From Rhodoblastus sp963804045 (lineage in GTDB: Bacteria > Pseudomonadota > Alphaproteobacteria > Rhizobiales > Beijerinckiaceae), in the NCBI GenBank assembly GCA_963804045.1, contig CAWDOR010000023.1:1-64000 (forward strand): DNA of 64,000 bases, read 5' to 3'. Shown piece after piece: positions 41,235 to 49,415 of the stretch. The translations under genes were made by a program, and so were the position numbers. The notes below the pieces were generated by a model. It had not been told where the DNA came from, searched no databases, and saw only the letters and a program-made list of their open reading frames with translations. Numbering within the stretch: the first letter of the stretch is position 1; each line of letters starts with the position of its first letter.

Positions 41235-41616
41235 TCATCAGGTTAATTCGAAATGCGAATTTCGTCGAATTGTCGCGAAGGGCTCAACAGAATGTGAACG
41301 CGGGCGGCGCCCAAGGCGGAATCTAAAACCGCATCCGCGGCGAAGCGCCAGAGTCTTCTGCGGTTTGTTGTGGGTCAAACGCGCTTCGCGGTTGCGGCGG
41401 CTATGCTGCGCTGCATCAGCGAGTCATTGAAAACTTTGGGGAAAATTAGGCTTTTTTGTGATTTCCGCTTGCGCAAAACCTGGAGGTTGCGATAATTCAA
41501 GTGTTAACGATAGGTTAACATTCGGCTCCGGGCGCCTTGCCTTCCAAAGCGCCTCGCCTTCCAAACCGTGTCGGTCGAGGGTTGGGCCGATTCCGGGTCT
41601 GAGGGGATAGTTTCAC
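41235..41616. other. intergenic region with CtrA box
   Basis: About 380 bases between the flippase start and a small membrane protein. The first 60 bases after the flippase are AT-rich with repeated GAAATTCG-like motifs, and a CtrA box lies near its right end. No gene seen. Confidence 0.5.
41504..41518. promoter_or_regulatory. full CtrA-binding box
   Basis: TTAA (41504-41507), CGATAGG, TTAA (41515-41518): exact TTAA-N7-TTAA within GTTAACGATAGGTTAAC, itself an inverted repeat. It lies 99 bases before the small membrane-protein start. Confidence 0.65.
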
Positions 41617-41817
41617 ATGAGCGCTCTGCTCGTCTTCCTTTGCATGGCCGCGATCTGGATTCCGTCCTGTCGCGTGCTGGAAAGCAAGGATTCCGGCTCG
41701 ATCGGCGAGCAATTGGCGACTGTGGCCCTGGCGCCCGTCATCGTCCTGTGCCTGCTGGTCGCCGCCATCGCCGCCTCGCTCGCCGACGAGGATTTCTCGT
41801 TTCCCAACGTCGGCTGA
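41617..41817 (+). CDS. small hypothetical membrane protein
   Basis: A 66-residue protein with two hydrophobic segments (about residues 1-14 and 33-54) around a polar loop ESKDSGSIGEQLA. No family recognised. A CtrA box sits upstream, suggesting cell-cycle control. Its last codons and stop are duplicated as a 20-bp unit just downstream. Confidence 0.6.
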   Translation: MSALLVFLCMAAIWIPSCRVLESKDSGSIGEQLATVALAPVIVLCLLVAAIAASLADEDFSFPNVG

Positions 41818-41840
41818 CCTTTTCCAACGTCGGCTGACCT
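41801..41840. repeat. 20-bp tandem duplication over a stop codon
   Basis: TTCCCAACGTCGGCTGACCT (41801-41820) and TTTCCAACGTCGGCTGACCT (41821-41840) differ in one base. The first copy carries the stop of the small membrane-protein gene. Confidence 0.9.
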
Positions 41841-42009
41841 CGGCTCCCGATCCCTGCTCACTTGAATTTCGTAAATTGCCTGCCGTCGCGGGCTGGCGCG
41901 CGCCTATGCGCCGGCGGGACGTGCAATTCCCTCATCGCATCCCCTCTTCGTCGGGGCGGCGCCGGCGGCTTTTAATCCGCCCGGCGAGGGTTTGGTTTCT
42001 TGAGAAATT

Positions 42010-42084
42010 TGGAGCGGGCGAAGGGATTCGAACCCTCGACCCCAACCTTGGCAAGGTTGTGCTCTACCCCTGAGCTACACCCGC
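42010..42084 (-). tRNA. tRNA-Gly (anticodon GCC)
   Basis: On the minus strand, acceptor GCGGGTG (42084-42078), D-arm with GGGGTAGAG, anticodon arm CAACC TTGCCAA GGTTG giving GCC, T-loop TTCGAAT, and encoded CCA (42012-42010). It lies in a 500-base gap between the small membrane protein and the thioredoxin-like gene. Confidence 0.97.
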
Positions 42085-42316
42085 ATCCGTGGGCCGACGC
42101 TGGGCGCGTCGTGGGGGGCTATATGCCGCAAACCTCGGGATAATGCAACAGGGCCAAACCGTCTTTTTTCGGCAAAAACACATTGCCCCGCTTTCGCCGG
42201 AAAAATCTGGCGTTTCGGCGCCTGGGCGCTTGCGAAACACGCCAGGCCCCGCCATTTTAGCGCAAATTCCCGCGCGGTTTTTCCGCGCGCTCTCCTTGCT
42301 TTCGACAGGATGCGCA

Positions 42317-43237
42317 ATGCCCGGCTCCGATCCTTCCCTTCTCCCGCAGCAAGACGTCCGGCCGCCCGTCGGTCCCGATATTGTCGACGTGACCCTGCAA
42401 TCCTTCCGCGCCGATGTGATGGAGGAATCCTTCAGCCGGCTGGTGCTGGTCGATTTCTGGGCGCCCTGGTGCGGACCGTGCAAGCAATTGACGCCGCGTC
42501 TGGAAAAAATCGTCCAGCAGGCGCGCGGCAAGATTCGCCTCGCCAAGATGAATATCGACGACCACCCGCAGATCGCCGGCAAACTGGGCGTGCAATCGGT
42601 GCCCGCGGTCTTCGCCTTCGTCCAGGGCCAGCCGGCCGACGCTTTTTCCGGCGCGCTGCCCGATGCGGAGATCAAGGCCTTCATCCAGCGCTGCCTGGGG
42701 CCGGAGGGCGTCGATGTCGAGGCGCTGCTCGCCGAGGCGCAGAACTGGCTCGAAACCGGCCAGTCCGCCATGGCCGAGGCGGGATTTGCCCAGATTCTCC
42801 AGAACGATCCGGAAAATGTCGCGGCGCTGGCCGGTCTGGCGCGCTGCGCGCTGGCCCAGGGCGATTCGGAACAGGCCAAGGCGATTCTGGCGCAGATTCC
42901 GGAAAAGCACGCGGGACATCCTTCGGTCGCGGCGGCGCGCGCCGCGCTGGCGCTGGAGGAAAAGGCCAGCTCCGTCGGCGACATGGCGCTGCTGCTCGCC
43001 AGGGTCGAGACCAATCCAGAAGATCGTCAGGCGCGCTACGATCTCGCCGTGGCGCTGAATGGCGCCGGCAAGCGCGAAGCGGCGGCGCAGGAGCTGCTGG
43101 CCATCGTCAGGCGCGAGCGCGGCTGGAACGACGAGGCGGCGCGCAAATTGCTGCTGGAGTTTTTCGACAGCTGGGGGCCGGCCGACGCCGCCACCCTCAA
43201 GGCCAGGCGGCAATTGTCGGCGCTGCTGTTTTCCTGA
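42317..43237 (+). CDS. thioredoxin-domain protein with TPR-like tail (CnoX/YbbN-like)
   Basis: A 306-residue protein. An N-terminal thioredoxin domain has DFWAPWCGPCKQLTP, so the redox-active WCGPC is intact, and the cis-proline is in SVPAVFAF. Residues 130-306 are helical repeats (AEAQNWLETGQSAMAEAGF, NVAALAGLARCALAQGD). This is the CnoX co-chaperedoxin architecture, which protects substrates and hands them to GroEL. First gene of a cluster with the Lon-N protein and a Trm112-like protein. ATG 42317 fits the family; a longer in-frame start is rejected. Confidence 0.9.
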   Translation: MPGSDPSLLPQQDVRPPVGPDIVDVTLQSFRADVMEESFSRLVLVDFWAPWCGPCKQLTPRLEKIVQQARGKIRLAKMNIDDHPQIAGKLGVQSVPAVFAFVQGQPADAFSGALPDAEIKAFIQRCLGPEGVDVEALLAEAQNWLETGQSAMAEAGFAQILQNDPENVAALAGLARCALAQGDSEQAKAILAQIPEKHAGHPSVAAARAALALEEKASSVGDMALLLARVETNPEDRQARYDLAVALNGAGKREAAAQELLAIVRRERGWNDEAARKLLLEFFDSWGPADAATLKARRQLSALLFS

Positions 43238-43264
43238 GGGCCGACGATGGAACAAGGTTGAATC

Positions 43265-43936
43265 ATGGGGATGAACCGGACCTATCGCGGCCCCGCCGAT
43301 CTGCCGGCGGAAATCCCGCTGTTTCCCCTGAGCGGCGCGATTCTGCTGCCCGGCGGCCAATTGCCGCTGAATATTTTCGAACCGCGCTATCTCGCCATGT
43401 TCGACGACGCCATGCGCGGCGAGCAAATCATCGGCATGATCCAGCCGCGCGGCGACCGCGACGGCGCGCCGGGCGAATGTCCTCCCCTGCGGCCAATTGG
43501 CGCGGCGGGCCGGATCACGCAAATGTCCGAGACCGGCGACGGCCGCTATTTCGTCGTGCTCAGCGGCGTGGCGCGGTTCCGCCTGGTCGAGGAGCTGGAC
43601 GCGGCCACGCCCTACCGCCAGGCCAGGGTCGATTTCTCGCCCTATGCCGAGGATTTTTCCCCGGAGGAAACGGTTTCCCCCGACAGCCGCGACAATCTCA
43701 ACCTCATAGCCTATGATCTGGCCCAGGCGCTGAAACTCGACATTGCCCGCAAGGACATTGAAGCCATGCCCGATTTCGACATGATCTCGGTGTTTTCCAT
43801 GATCGGCCCGTTCGATCCGTCCGAGCGGCAGGCGCTGCTCGAGGCCGCGGGCCTGGTCGAGCGCGCCGATCTGCTGCTGGCGCTGGCCGAGCGGGCCCTG
43901 TCGCGCGCCAACCACACCGATCGCCCGCTGCAATAG
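43265..43936 (+). CDS. Lon N-terminal-domain protein (peptidase S16-like, no protease)
   Basis: A 223-residue protein consisting of the Lon substrate-binding domain: IPLFPLSGAILLPGGQLPL and NIFEPRYLAMFDDA at the N-terminus, then an all-helical C-terminal part. It lacks the AAA+ and protease parts of Lon. Role unproven. Lies 27 bases after the thioredoxin gene and 9 before the Trm112-like gene, a common alphaproteobacterial trio. Confidence 0.92.
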   Translation: MGMNRTYRGPADLPAEIPLFPLSGAILLPGGQLPLNIFEPRYLAMFDDAMRGEQIIGMIQPRGDRDGAPGECPPLRPIGAAGRITQMSETGDGRYFVVLSGVARFRLVEELDAATPYRQARVDFSPYAEDFSPEETVSPDSRDNLNLIAYDLAQALKLDIARKDIEAMPDFDMISVFSMIGPFDPSERQALLEAAGLVERADLLLALAERALSRANHTDRPLQ

Positions 43937-43945
43937 GAGAGACCC

Positions 43946-44167
43946 ATGGCTGAGGACCAAGCGCCGCAATCCGCCGCCGCCGCCGCCGGGGTCGATCCCC
44001 GCCTGCTGGAAATTCTGGTCTGTCCGCTGACCAAGACCAGCCTGCGCTTCGACGCCGAGCGCAAGGAGCTGGTGTCGCTGGCCGCCAGGCTCGCCTATCC
44101 CATCCGCGACGGCATTCCGATCATGCTGCCCGAAGAGGCGCGCCGGCTGGATGACGATCAGGCCTGA
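43946..44167 (+). CDS. Trm112-like UPF0434 family protein
   Basis: A 73-residue protein with DPRLLEILVCPLTKTSLRF and AYPIRDGIPIMLPEEAR, the YcaR/UPF0434 pattern. It carries only one cysteine, so unlike zinc-binding Trm112 members it may not bind metal. Function unknown; may aid a methyltransferase. Last gene of the thioredoxin/Lon-N cluster. Confidence 0.9.
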   Translation: MAEDQAPQSAAAAAGVDPRLLEILVCPLTKTSLRFDAERKELVSLAARLAYPIRDGIPIMLPEEARRLDDDQA

Positions 44168-44313
44168 ATTTTAGCCGATTGATGGAAAATTGATCGACGG
44201 CGGCCATGCTGCGAAAGTTTACAAACTGTTTATGACGCGATCTTGTGCATTTTGCCTAAAAATGCCACAGGGGAAAGGCGCAAGTGTCGCGCTTCCCCTT
44301 TGCCGGTCACGCC

Positions 44314-44652
44314 ATGAAACTGATCACCGCCATTATCAAACCGTTCAAGCTCGATGAAGTCCGCGAAGCCCTCCAGGAGCTGAAAGTTGACGGCATGACC
44401 GTCAGCGAGGCCAAGGGCTACGGCCGGCAGAAGGGCCATACCGAAATCTATCGCGGCGCCGAATATTCGGTGAGCTTCCTGCCGAAATTGCGGCTGGAAA
44501 TCGTCGTCCGCGACGAACTCGTCGAGTCCATCGTCGAGGCCATCCACGCCTCCGCCCGCACCGGCCAGATCGGCGACGGCAAGATTTTCGTCAGCAATAT
44601 CGAGCGCGCCGTGCGCATCCGCACCGGCGAAACCGACAATGACGCGGTCTGA
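44314..44652 (+). CDS. glnK: nitrogen regulatory protein P-II
   Basis: A 112-residue PII protein starting MKLITAIIKPFKLDEVREAL. The T-loop has GHTEIYRGAEY with the uridylylated tyrosine, and the C-terminus has the GDGKIFV ATP/2-oxoglutarate segment. It senses nitrogen status and gates the AmtB encoded 48 bases downstream. ATG 44314 is the family start. First of two glnK-amtB modules. Confidence 0.96.
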   Translation: MKLITAIIKPFKLDEVREALQELKVDGMTVSEAKGYGRQKGHTEIYRGAEYSVSFLPKLRLEIVVRDELVESIVEAIHASARTGQIGDGKIFVSNIERAVRIRTGETDNDAV

Positions 44653-44700
44653 TCCGCAAGAATAACAACAAGCGAAACGCTCAAGACGGGACAAAAAACC

Positions 44701-46014
44701 ATGTCCAGACATTTCCTCCGCCTCGGCGCCGTCGCGGGCGCGCTCGGTCTCTCGGGCCTTCCCGCCTTCGCCGGCGAGAACAAGATCGACGCCGGCGACA
44801 CCGGCTTCATGATTCTCGCCACCGCGCTGGTGCTGATGATGACCCTGCCGGGCCTGGCGCTGTTCTACGCCGGCATGGTGCGCAAGAAGAACGTGCTGGC
44901 GACCATGGCGCAAAGCCTGATGGCGGCGGCGGTGGTGTCGCTGCTCTGGCTCGCCGCCGGCTACAGCCTGGCCTTTCGCGGCGACGGCGCCTGGCTCGGC
45001 GATCTCTCCGCCGTGTTTCTCAAGAGCATCGGCGTCGACACGGTCAGCGGTCTGGCCAAGACCATTCCGGAACTGCTGTTCTGCGCCTATCAGATGACCT
45101 TCGCCATCATCACCGTCGCCCTGGTCGGCGGCGCCACGGCGGACCGGCTGAAATTCTCGGCCTTCACCGTCTTCGCCGTGCTCTGGCTGTTCGTCGTCTA
45201 TATTCCCAGCGCCCATTGGGTCTGGGGCGGCGGCTTCCTCGGCGCGCTGGGCGTGATCGATTTCGCCGGCGGCACCGTGGTCCATATCAACGCCGGCGTC
45301 GCCGGCCTGGTCGCGGCGCTGATGATCGGCGCCCGTGACGGCTATGGCAAGGAGAACATGCAGCCCTACGACCTGTCCATGGCCTTTGTCGGCCTTGGCC
45401 TGCTCTGGGTCGGCTGGTTCGGCTTCAACGGCGGCTCGGCGCTCGGCGTCGGCTCGCGCGCCGTCTACGCCATCGCCGCCACCCATTTCTCGGCCTGCGC
45501 CGGCGCGCTGGTCTGGGGCGGGATCGAATGGGCCGAGCGCGGCAAGCCCTCGCTGCTCGGGCTGATTTCCGGCGCCGTGGCCGGCCTGGGCACGATCACC
45601 CCGGCCTCGGGCTATGTGCTGCCATGGCAAGGCGCCGTGATCGGCCTGATCGCCGGCTTCGTCTGCTACTGGGCTTCGACCGCGCTGAAGGCCAAGCTGC
45701 GCTATGACGATTCGCTCGACGTGTTCGGCGTCCATGGCGTCGGCGGCATTCTGGGCACGCTGCTGGCCGGCGTGTTCGCCACGGCCTCGGTCAGCGCCGC
45801 CGAGGGCCAGCCGGAAATCGCCGGCCTGCTCGAAGGCAACGCCCATCAGCTCACGGTCCAGGCCATTGGCGTGGTCGTCACCATCGTCTGGTGCGCGCTC
45901 GGCACGGCGGCGGTGCTGAAGGTCACCGACCTGCTGGTTGGCCTGCGCGTCAACCCCGAACAGGAGCGCGAGGGTCTGGACGTCGCCCTGCATGGCGAAG
46001 CGCTTCAGCCTTGA
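44701..46014 (+). CDS. amtB: ammonium channel AmtB
   Basis: A 437-residue transporter. A signal peptide ends AFAGE near residue 26 and is followed by 11 membrane helices. The pore histidines are in VVHINAGVAGL (first) and DVFGVHGVGGILG (second). It conducts ammonia under low ammonium. Compared with the second AmtB here it has a short loop before the first pore histidine. Followed by a terminator and a hairpin array. Confidence 0.96.
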   Translation: MSRHFLRLGAVAGALGLSGLPAFAGENKIDAGDTGFMILATALVLMMTLPGLALFYAGMVRKKNVLATMAQSLMAAAVVSLLWLAAGYSLAFRGDGAWLGDLSAVFLKSIGVDTVSGLAKTIPELLFCAYQMTFAIITVALVGGATADRLKFSAFTVFAVLWLFVVYIPSAHWVWGGGFLGALGVIDFAGGTVVHINAGVAGLVAALMIGARDGYGKENMQPYDLSMAFVGLGLLWVGWFGFNGGSALGVGSRAVYAIAATHFSACAGALVWGGIEWAERGKPSLLGLISGAVAGLGTITPASGYVLPWQGAVIGLIAGFVCYWASTALKAKLRYDDSLDVFGVHGVGGILGTLLAGVFATASVSAAEGQPEIAGLLEGNAHQLTVQAIGVVVTIVWCALGTAAVLKVTDLLVGLRVNPEQEREGLDVALHGEALQP

Positions 46015-46051
46015 CCGGAGGGCGCGAAGGCGTTCAACTGTGAACCATCGG

Positions 46052-46082
46052 CGCCGCGGCTTTGCCGCGGCGTTTTCTTTTC
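46052..46082 (+). terminator. intrinsic terminator after amtB (first copy)
   Basis: CGCCGCGGC (46052-46060), TTT, GCCGCGGCG (46064-46072), then TTTTCTTTT. Confidence 0.9.
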
Positions 46083-46086
46083 ATTG

Positions 46087-46187
46087 CCCCTGCTTCCGAC
46101 AGGTCGGAAGCAGGGGCGCCTGCCGGCGTCAGCCGGCGCCGCGCCCGTCGGCGCGGACGCCTTTGGTCCTTTCCAAGGACCAAAGGC
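46087..46187. repeat. cluster of perfect hairpins between amtB and tesB
   Basis: After the terminator come CCCCTGCTTCCGAC (46087-46100) with GTCGGAAGCAGGGG (46103-46116), a GGCGCC/GCCGGC palindromic block (46115-46140), and GCCTTTGGTCCTT (46159-46171) with AAGGACCAAAGGC (46175-46187). These 14- and 13-bp stems are perfect and have 2-3 nt loops. Confidence 0.85.
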
Positions 46188-46212
46188 ATAGAGTCCAAGG
46201 CGCGGAACACAC

Positions 46213-47100
46213 ATGACCCAGGCGGTGGAGGAGCTTCTGTCCATTCTCGATCTGGAAAAGATCGAGGAGAATCTGTTTCGCGGCATCAGCCCCAAGGTCG
46301 GCTGGCAGCGCGTGTTCGGCGGGCTGGTGATCGCCCAGGCCATGGTCGCGGCGCAGCGCACCGTCCCGCAGGCGCCGGTCCATTCGCTGCATTGCTATTT
46401 TCTGCTCGGCGGCGACCCTTCCGCGCCCATCGTCTATCAGGTCGAGAATCTGCGCGACGGCCGCAGCTTCGCCACCCGGCGCTGCGAGGCGATCCAGCAC
46501 GGCAAGGTGATCTTCACCCTCACCGCCTCCTTCTTCAACCCGGAGCAGGGGCTGGAGCATGCGTTCACCGCGCCGGAGGTTCCGCCGCCCGAGGAACTGC
46601 CCGACGAAAGCGCCTTCATCGCCGAATATGGCGCGCAAATGCCCGAGCCGGTGCGGCGCTATTTCCAGCGCCCGCGCCCCATCGAAATGCGCCCGGTGGA
46701 CCCCGGCCGCTATATCGCCCGGGGCAAACAGGAAGACCCGATCCAGAAAATCTGGGTGCGGACCACCGGGCCGCTGCCCGACGATCCCGCGATCCATCGC
46801 GCCACGCTCGCCTATTTTTCCGACATGACCCTGCTCGACACCTCGCTGGTGCCGCATGGCCGCTCGGTTTTTCATCAGGAGATTCAGGCGGCCAGCCTCG
46901 ATCATGCGCTCTGGCTGCATCGGCCGTTCCGCGCCGACGAATGGGTGCTCTATGTCCAGGACAGTCCCAACGCCCGGGGCGGACTCGGCTTCAGCCGCGG
47001 CGCGCTCTATACGCGCCAGGGCGAGTTGATCGCCTCGGTGGCGCAGGAGGGGCTGATCCGCCTGCACCGCGATCCGGCCAAGGGGCCGGAACAATGGTGA
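46213..47100 (+). CDS. tesB: acyl-CoA thioesterase II
   Basis: A 295-residue double-hotdog thioesterase: GLVIAQAMVAAQRTVP and HSLHCYFLLGGD in the N-terminal half, and DMTLLDTSLVPHGRSVF, ASLDHALWLHRPF in the C-terminal half with the catalytic Asp/His. It hydrolyses medium- to long-chain acyl-CoA. No obvious tie to the flanking nitrogen genes. Good distance (about 200 bases) from amtB. Confidence 0.93.
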   Translation: MTQAVEELLSILDLEKIEENLFRGISPKVGWQRVFGGLVIAQAMVAAQRTVPQAPVHSLHCYFLLGGDPSAPIVYQVENLRDGRSFATRRCEAIQHGKVIFTLTASFFNPEQGLEHAFTAPEVPPPEELPDESAFIAEYGAQMPEPVRRYFQRPRPIEMRPVDPGRYIARGKQEDPIQKIWVRTTGPLPDDPAIHRATLAYFSDMTLLDTSLVPHGRSVFHQEIQAASLDHALWLHRPFRADEWVLYVQDSPNARGGLGFSRGALYTRQGELIASVAQEGLIRLHRDPAKGPEQW

Positions 47101-47238
47101 GGAAATGAGCAGATCGCCTGCATAATTGCCGGGCGCCAGGCGCCTATTTTTTCACCTGAGCTTTCATTCCCGGCCCCGGCGTGGCCTTGGCGTTAAGAAA
47201 TCGTAAGGATTCCCGCCCCTTTGCCGGGCGGGCGCAAC

Positions 47239-47254
47239 TGGCATGGTCCTTGTT
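47239..47254 (+). promoter_or_regulatory. candidate sigma54 promoter of the second glnK
   Basis: TGGCATGGTCCTTGTT (47239-47254) fits TGGCACG-N4-TTGCW except for T in place of the -12 C and one T in the -24 box. It is about 80 bases before the glnK start. NtrC-controlled glnK-amtB operons usually carry such a promoter. Confidence 0.5.
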
Positions 47255-47334
47255 AAGGCAGAGGCGGTCGCCGTCCGCTCGGCTCGCCCAAGAAGCGAAG
47301 CGCGTTTTGTTTCGCCCAATGCAGGGATCAGCAC

Positions 47335-47673
47335 ATGAAAATCGTAATGGCCGTTATCAAGCCGTTCAAACTCGACGAGGTCCGCGACGCGCTGACCGCT
47401 GTCGGCGTGCACGGCCTTACCGTGACTGAAGTGAAGGGCTACGGCCGTCAGAAAGGTCACACCGAAATCTATCGCGGCGCCGAATATGCCGTGAGCTTCC
47501 TGCCCAAGCTGAAGATCGAAGTGGCGGTGTCCGCCGATCTGGTCGACAAGACCATCGAGTCCATCAGCACCGCCGCGCGCACCGGCCAGATCGGCGACGG
47601 CAAGATTTTCGTCAGCCCGCTGGAGCAGGCGATCCGCATCCGCACCGGCGAGCGCGATTCCGACGCTCTCTGA
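47335..47673 (+). CDS. glnK: nitrogen regulatory protein P-II (second copy)
   Basis: A 112-residue PII protein, MKIVMAVIKPFKLDEVRDAL, with T-loop GHTEIYRGAEY and the GDGKIFVSPLEQA end. It differs from the first copy mostly in helix 1 and the core. Paired with amtB 81 bases downstream, with a sigma54-like promoter upstream. Confidence 0.96.
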   Translation: MKIVMAVIKPFKLDEVRDALTAVGVHGLTVTEVKGYGRQKGHTEIYRGAEYAVSFLPKLKIEVAVSADLVDKTIESISTAARTGQIGDGKIFVSPLEQAIRIRTGERDSDAL

Positions 47674-47754
47674 TTTTTTCACGCGCTCCCGGCTCCGCCC
47701 GAAAAACGGCGGCGTGGCGGCGGGCGCAAACCCTTCTGTTCTGGAGTTTCGAAT

Positions 47755-49254
47755 ATGAACCTTCTGCCTTCTCGCAAGACCGGGCTGAAAGCGCTCGGCC
47801 TCGCCCTGACGGGCGTGGCCTTGTGCGCCTGCGCGGCCTATGCGCAAGACGCCGCGCCCGCGGCGGCCGCCGCGCCGATTCCCAACAAGGGCGACACCGC
47901 CTGGCTGCTGATTTCCAGCGCCCTGGTGCTGATGATGTCAATTCCCGGCCTCGCGCTGTTCTACGGCGGCCTGGTCCGCACCAAGAACATGCTCTCCGTG
48001 CTCACCCAGGTCTTCGCCATCGTCTCGCTGGTCGGCGTGCTCTGGACCCTCTACGGCTATTCCGAAGCCTTCACCAGCGGCGGCGGGCTCAACGATTTCG
48101 TCGGCGGCTTCTCCAAGGCCTTCCTCAAGGGCGTGGATTCCAGCTCCACCGCCGCGACCTTCTCCAATGGCGTGGTCGTTCCGGAATATGCCTATTTCGT
48201 CTTCCAGATGACCTTCGCCATGATCACCCCGGCGCTGATCGTCGGCGCCTTCGCCGAGCGCATCAAATTCTCGGCGGTGATGCTGTTCATCCTGCTCTGG
48301 GTGACGCTGATCTATTTCCCCATCGCCCATATGGTCTGGTACTGGGGCGGCCCGGACGCGATCGGCGACGCCGCCAAGGAACTGGCCAAGGCGTCCGGCG
48401 ATGTCGCCAAGGCCGCGGCCCAAGCCAAGCTCGACGCCGCCAATGCGGACGCCGGCATGGTGTTCAAATGGGGCGCGCTCGACTTCGCCGGCGGCACCGT
48501 GGTGCATATCAACGCGGGCATCGCCGGCCTCGTCGGCTGCATCATGATCGGCAAGCGCATCGGCTATGGCAAGGAAGTGCTGGCGCCGCATTCGCTGACC
48601 ATGACCATGATCGGCGCCTCGCTGCTGTGGGTCGGCTGGTTCGGCTTCAACGCCGGCTCCAACCTCGAAGCCAATGGCGTGACCGCTCTGGCCTTCGTCA
48701 ACACCATGGTCGCCACGGCGGGCGCGGCTTTGTCCTGGCTGCTGGTCGAATGGGCGGTCAAGGGCAAGCCCTCGCTGCTCGGCCTGGTGTCGGGCGCCGT
48801 CGCCGGCCTGGTCGCGGTGACCCCGGCCTCCGGCTATGCCGGCCCGATCGGTTCGCTGGTGCTCGGCCTGCTGGTCTCGCCAATCTGCCTGTTCTTCGTC
48901 TCCACCGTGAAGAACAAGTTCGGCTATGACGACGCGCTCGACGTGTTCGGCGTCCACTGCATCGGCGGCATCACCGGCGCTCTGGCCACGGGCATTCTCG
49001 TCGCCCCGTCGCTGGGCGGCGTCGGCATCACCGATTATGCCAATTTCGAACACGCCAATGCCGGAACCTACGACATGGCCACTCAGATGATCGCCCAGCT
49101 CAAGGCCGTCTGCACCACGCTGGTGTGGTCTGGCGTCGGTTCGGCGATCCTCTACAAGGTTGTCGATCTGATCGTTGGCCTGCGTCCGACCCCGGATCAG
49201 GAACGCGAGGGCCTCGACCTCGCCGACCACGGCGAACGCGCCTACAACTACTGA
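47755..49254 (+). CDS. amtB: ammonium channel AmtB (second copy)
   Basis: A 499-residue transporter with signal peptide (ending CAAYAQDA), 11 helices and both pore histidines (TVVHINAGIAGL and DVFGVHCIGGITG). Between helices it carries an extra 35-residue Ala/Lys-rich segment (AAKELAKASGDVAKAAAQAK) absent from the first copy, probably periplasmic. Also longer in the C-terminal region. Regulated with its glnK partner. Two terminators follow. Confidence 0.96.
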   Translation: MNLLPSRKTGLKALGLALTGVALCACAAYAQDAAPAAAAAPIPNKGDTAWLLISSALVLMMSIPGLALFYGGLVRTKNMLSVLTQVFAIVSLVGVLWTLYGYSEAFTSGGGLNDFVGGFSKAFLKGVDSSSTAATFSNGVVVPEYAYFVFQMTFAMITPALIVGAFAERIKFSAVMLFILLWVTLIYFPIAHMVWYWGGPDAIGDAAKELAKASGDVAKAAAQAKLDAANADAGMVFKWGALDFAGGTVVHINAGIAGLVGCIMIGKRIGYGKEVLAPHSLTMTMIGASLLWVGWFGFNAGSNLEANGVTALAFVNTMVATAGAALSWLLVEWAVKGKPSLLGLVSGAVAGLVAVTPASGYAGPIGSLVLGLLVSPICLFFVSTVKNKFGYDDALDVFGVHCIGGITGALATGILVAPSLGGVGITDYANFEHANAGTYDMATQMIAQLKAVCTTLVWSGVGSAILYKVVDLIVGLRPTPDQEREGLDLADHGERAYNY

Positions 49255-49265
49255 TCTCCCACGAC

Positions 49266-49308
49266 TGGGCGGCGCGCTCTCTTTTGGGAGCCGCCGCCCA
49301 TTTTTCTT
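49266..49308 (+). terminator. first terminator after amtB (second copy)
   Basis: TGGGCGGCG (49266-49274), an inner GCTCTC-TTTT-GGGAGC stem, CGCCGCCCA (49292-49300), TTTTTCTT. Confidence 0.88.
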
Positions 49309-49310
49309 CA

Positions 49311-49339
49311 AACCCCGGTCTTTTGGACCGGGGTTTTGT
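49311..49339 (+). terminator. second terminator after amtB (second copy)
   Basis: AACCCCGGTC (49311-49320), TTTTG, GACCGGGGTT (49326-49335), then a short T-run. Confidence 0.85.
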
Positions 49340-49415
49340 CGTTTTGGGGCGCGGCATGAAAAAACCCGCCGGGGCGACCCGACGGGGCTTATGAATTTTT
49401 TCCGCTTCGTACGGC

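Noticed and set aside
42317..43237. Thioredoxin TrxA proper
   Set aside because: Although WCGPC is present, the 180-residue repeat tail makes it CnoX-like rather than a free thioredoxin.
44200..44230. Sigma54 promoter of the first glnK (GG-N10-GC near 44200)
   Set aside because: The -24 and -12 boxes match poorly outside the dinucleotides.
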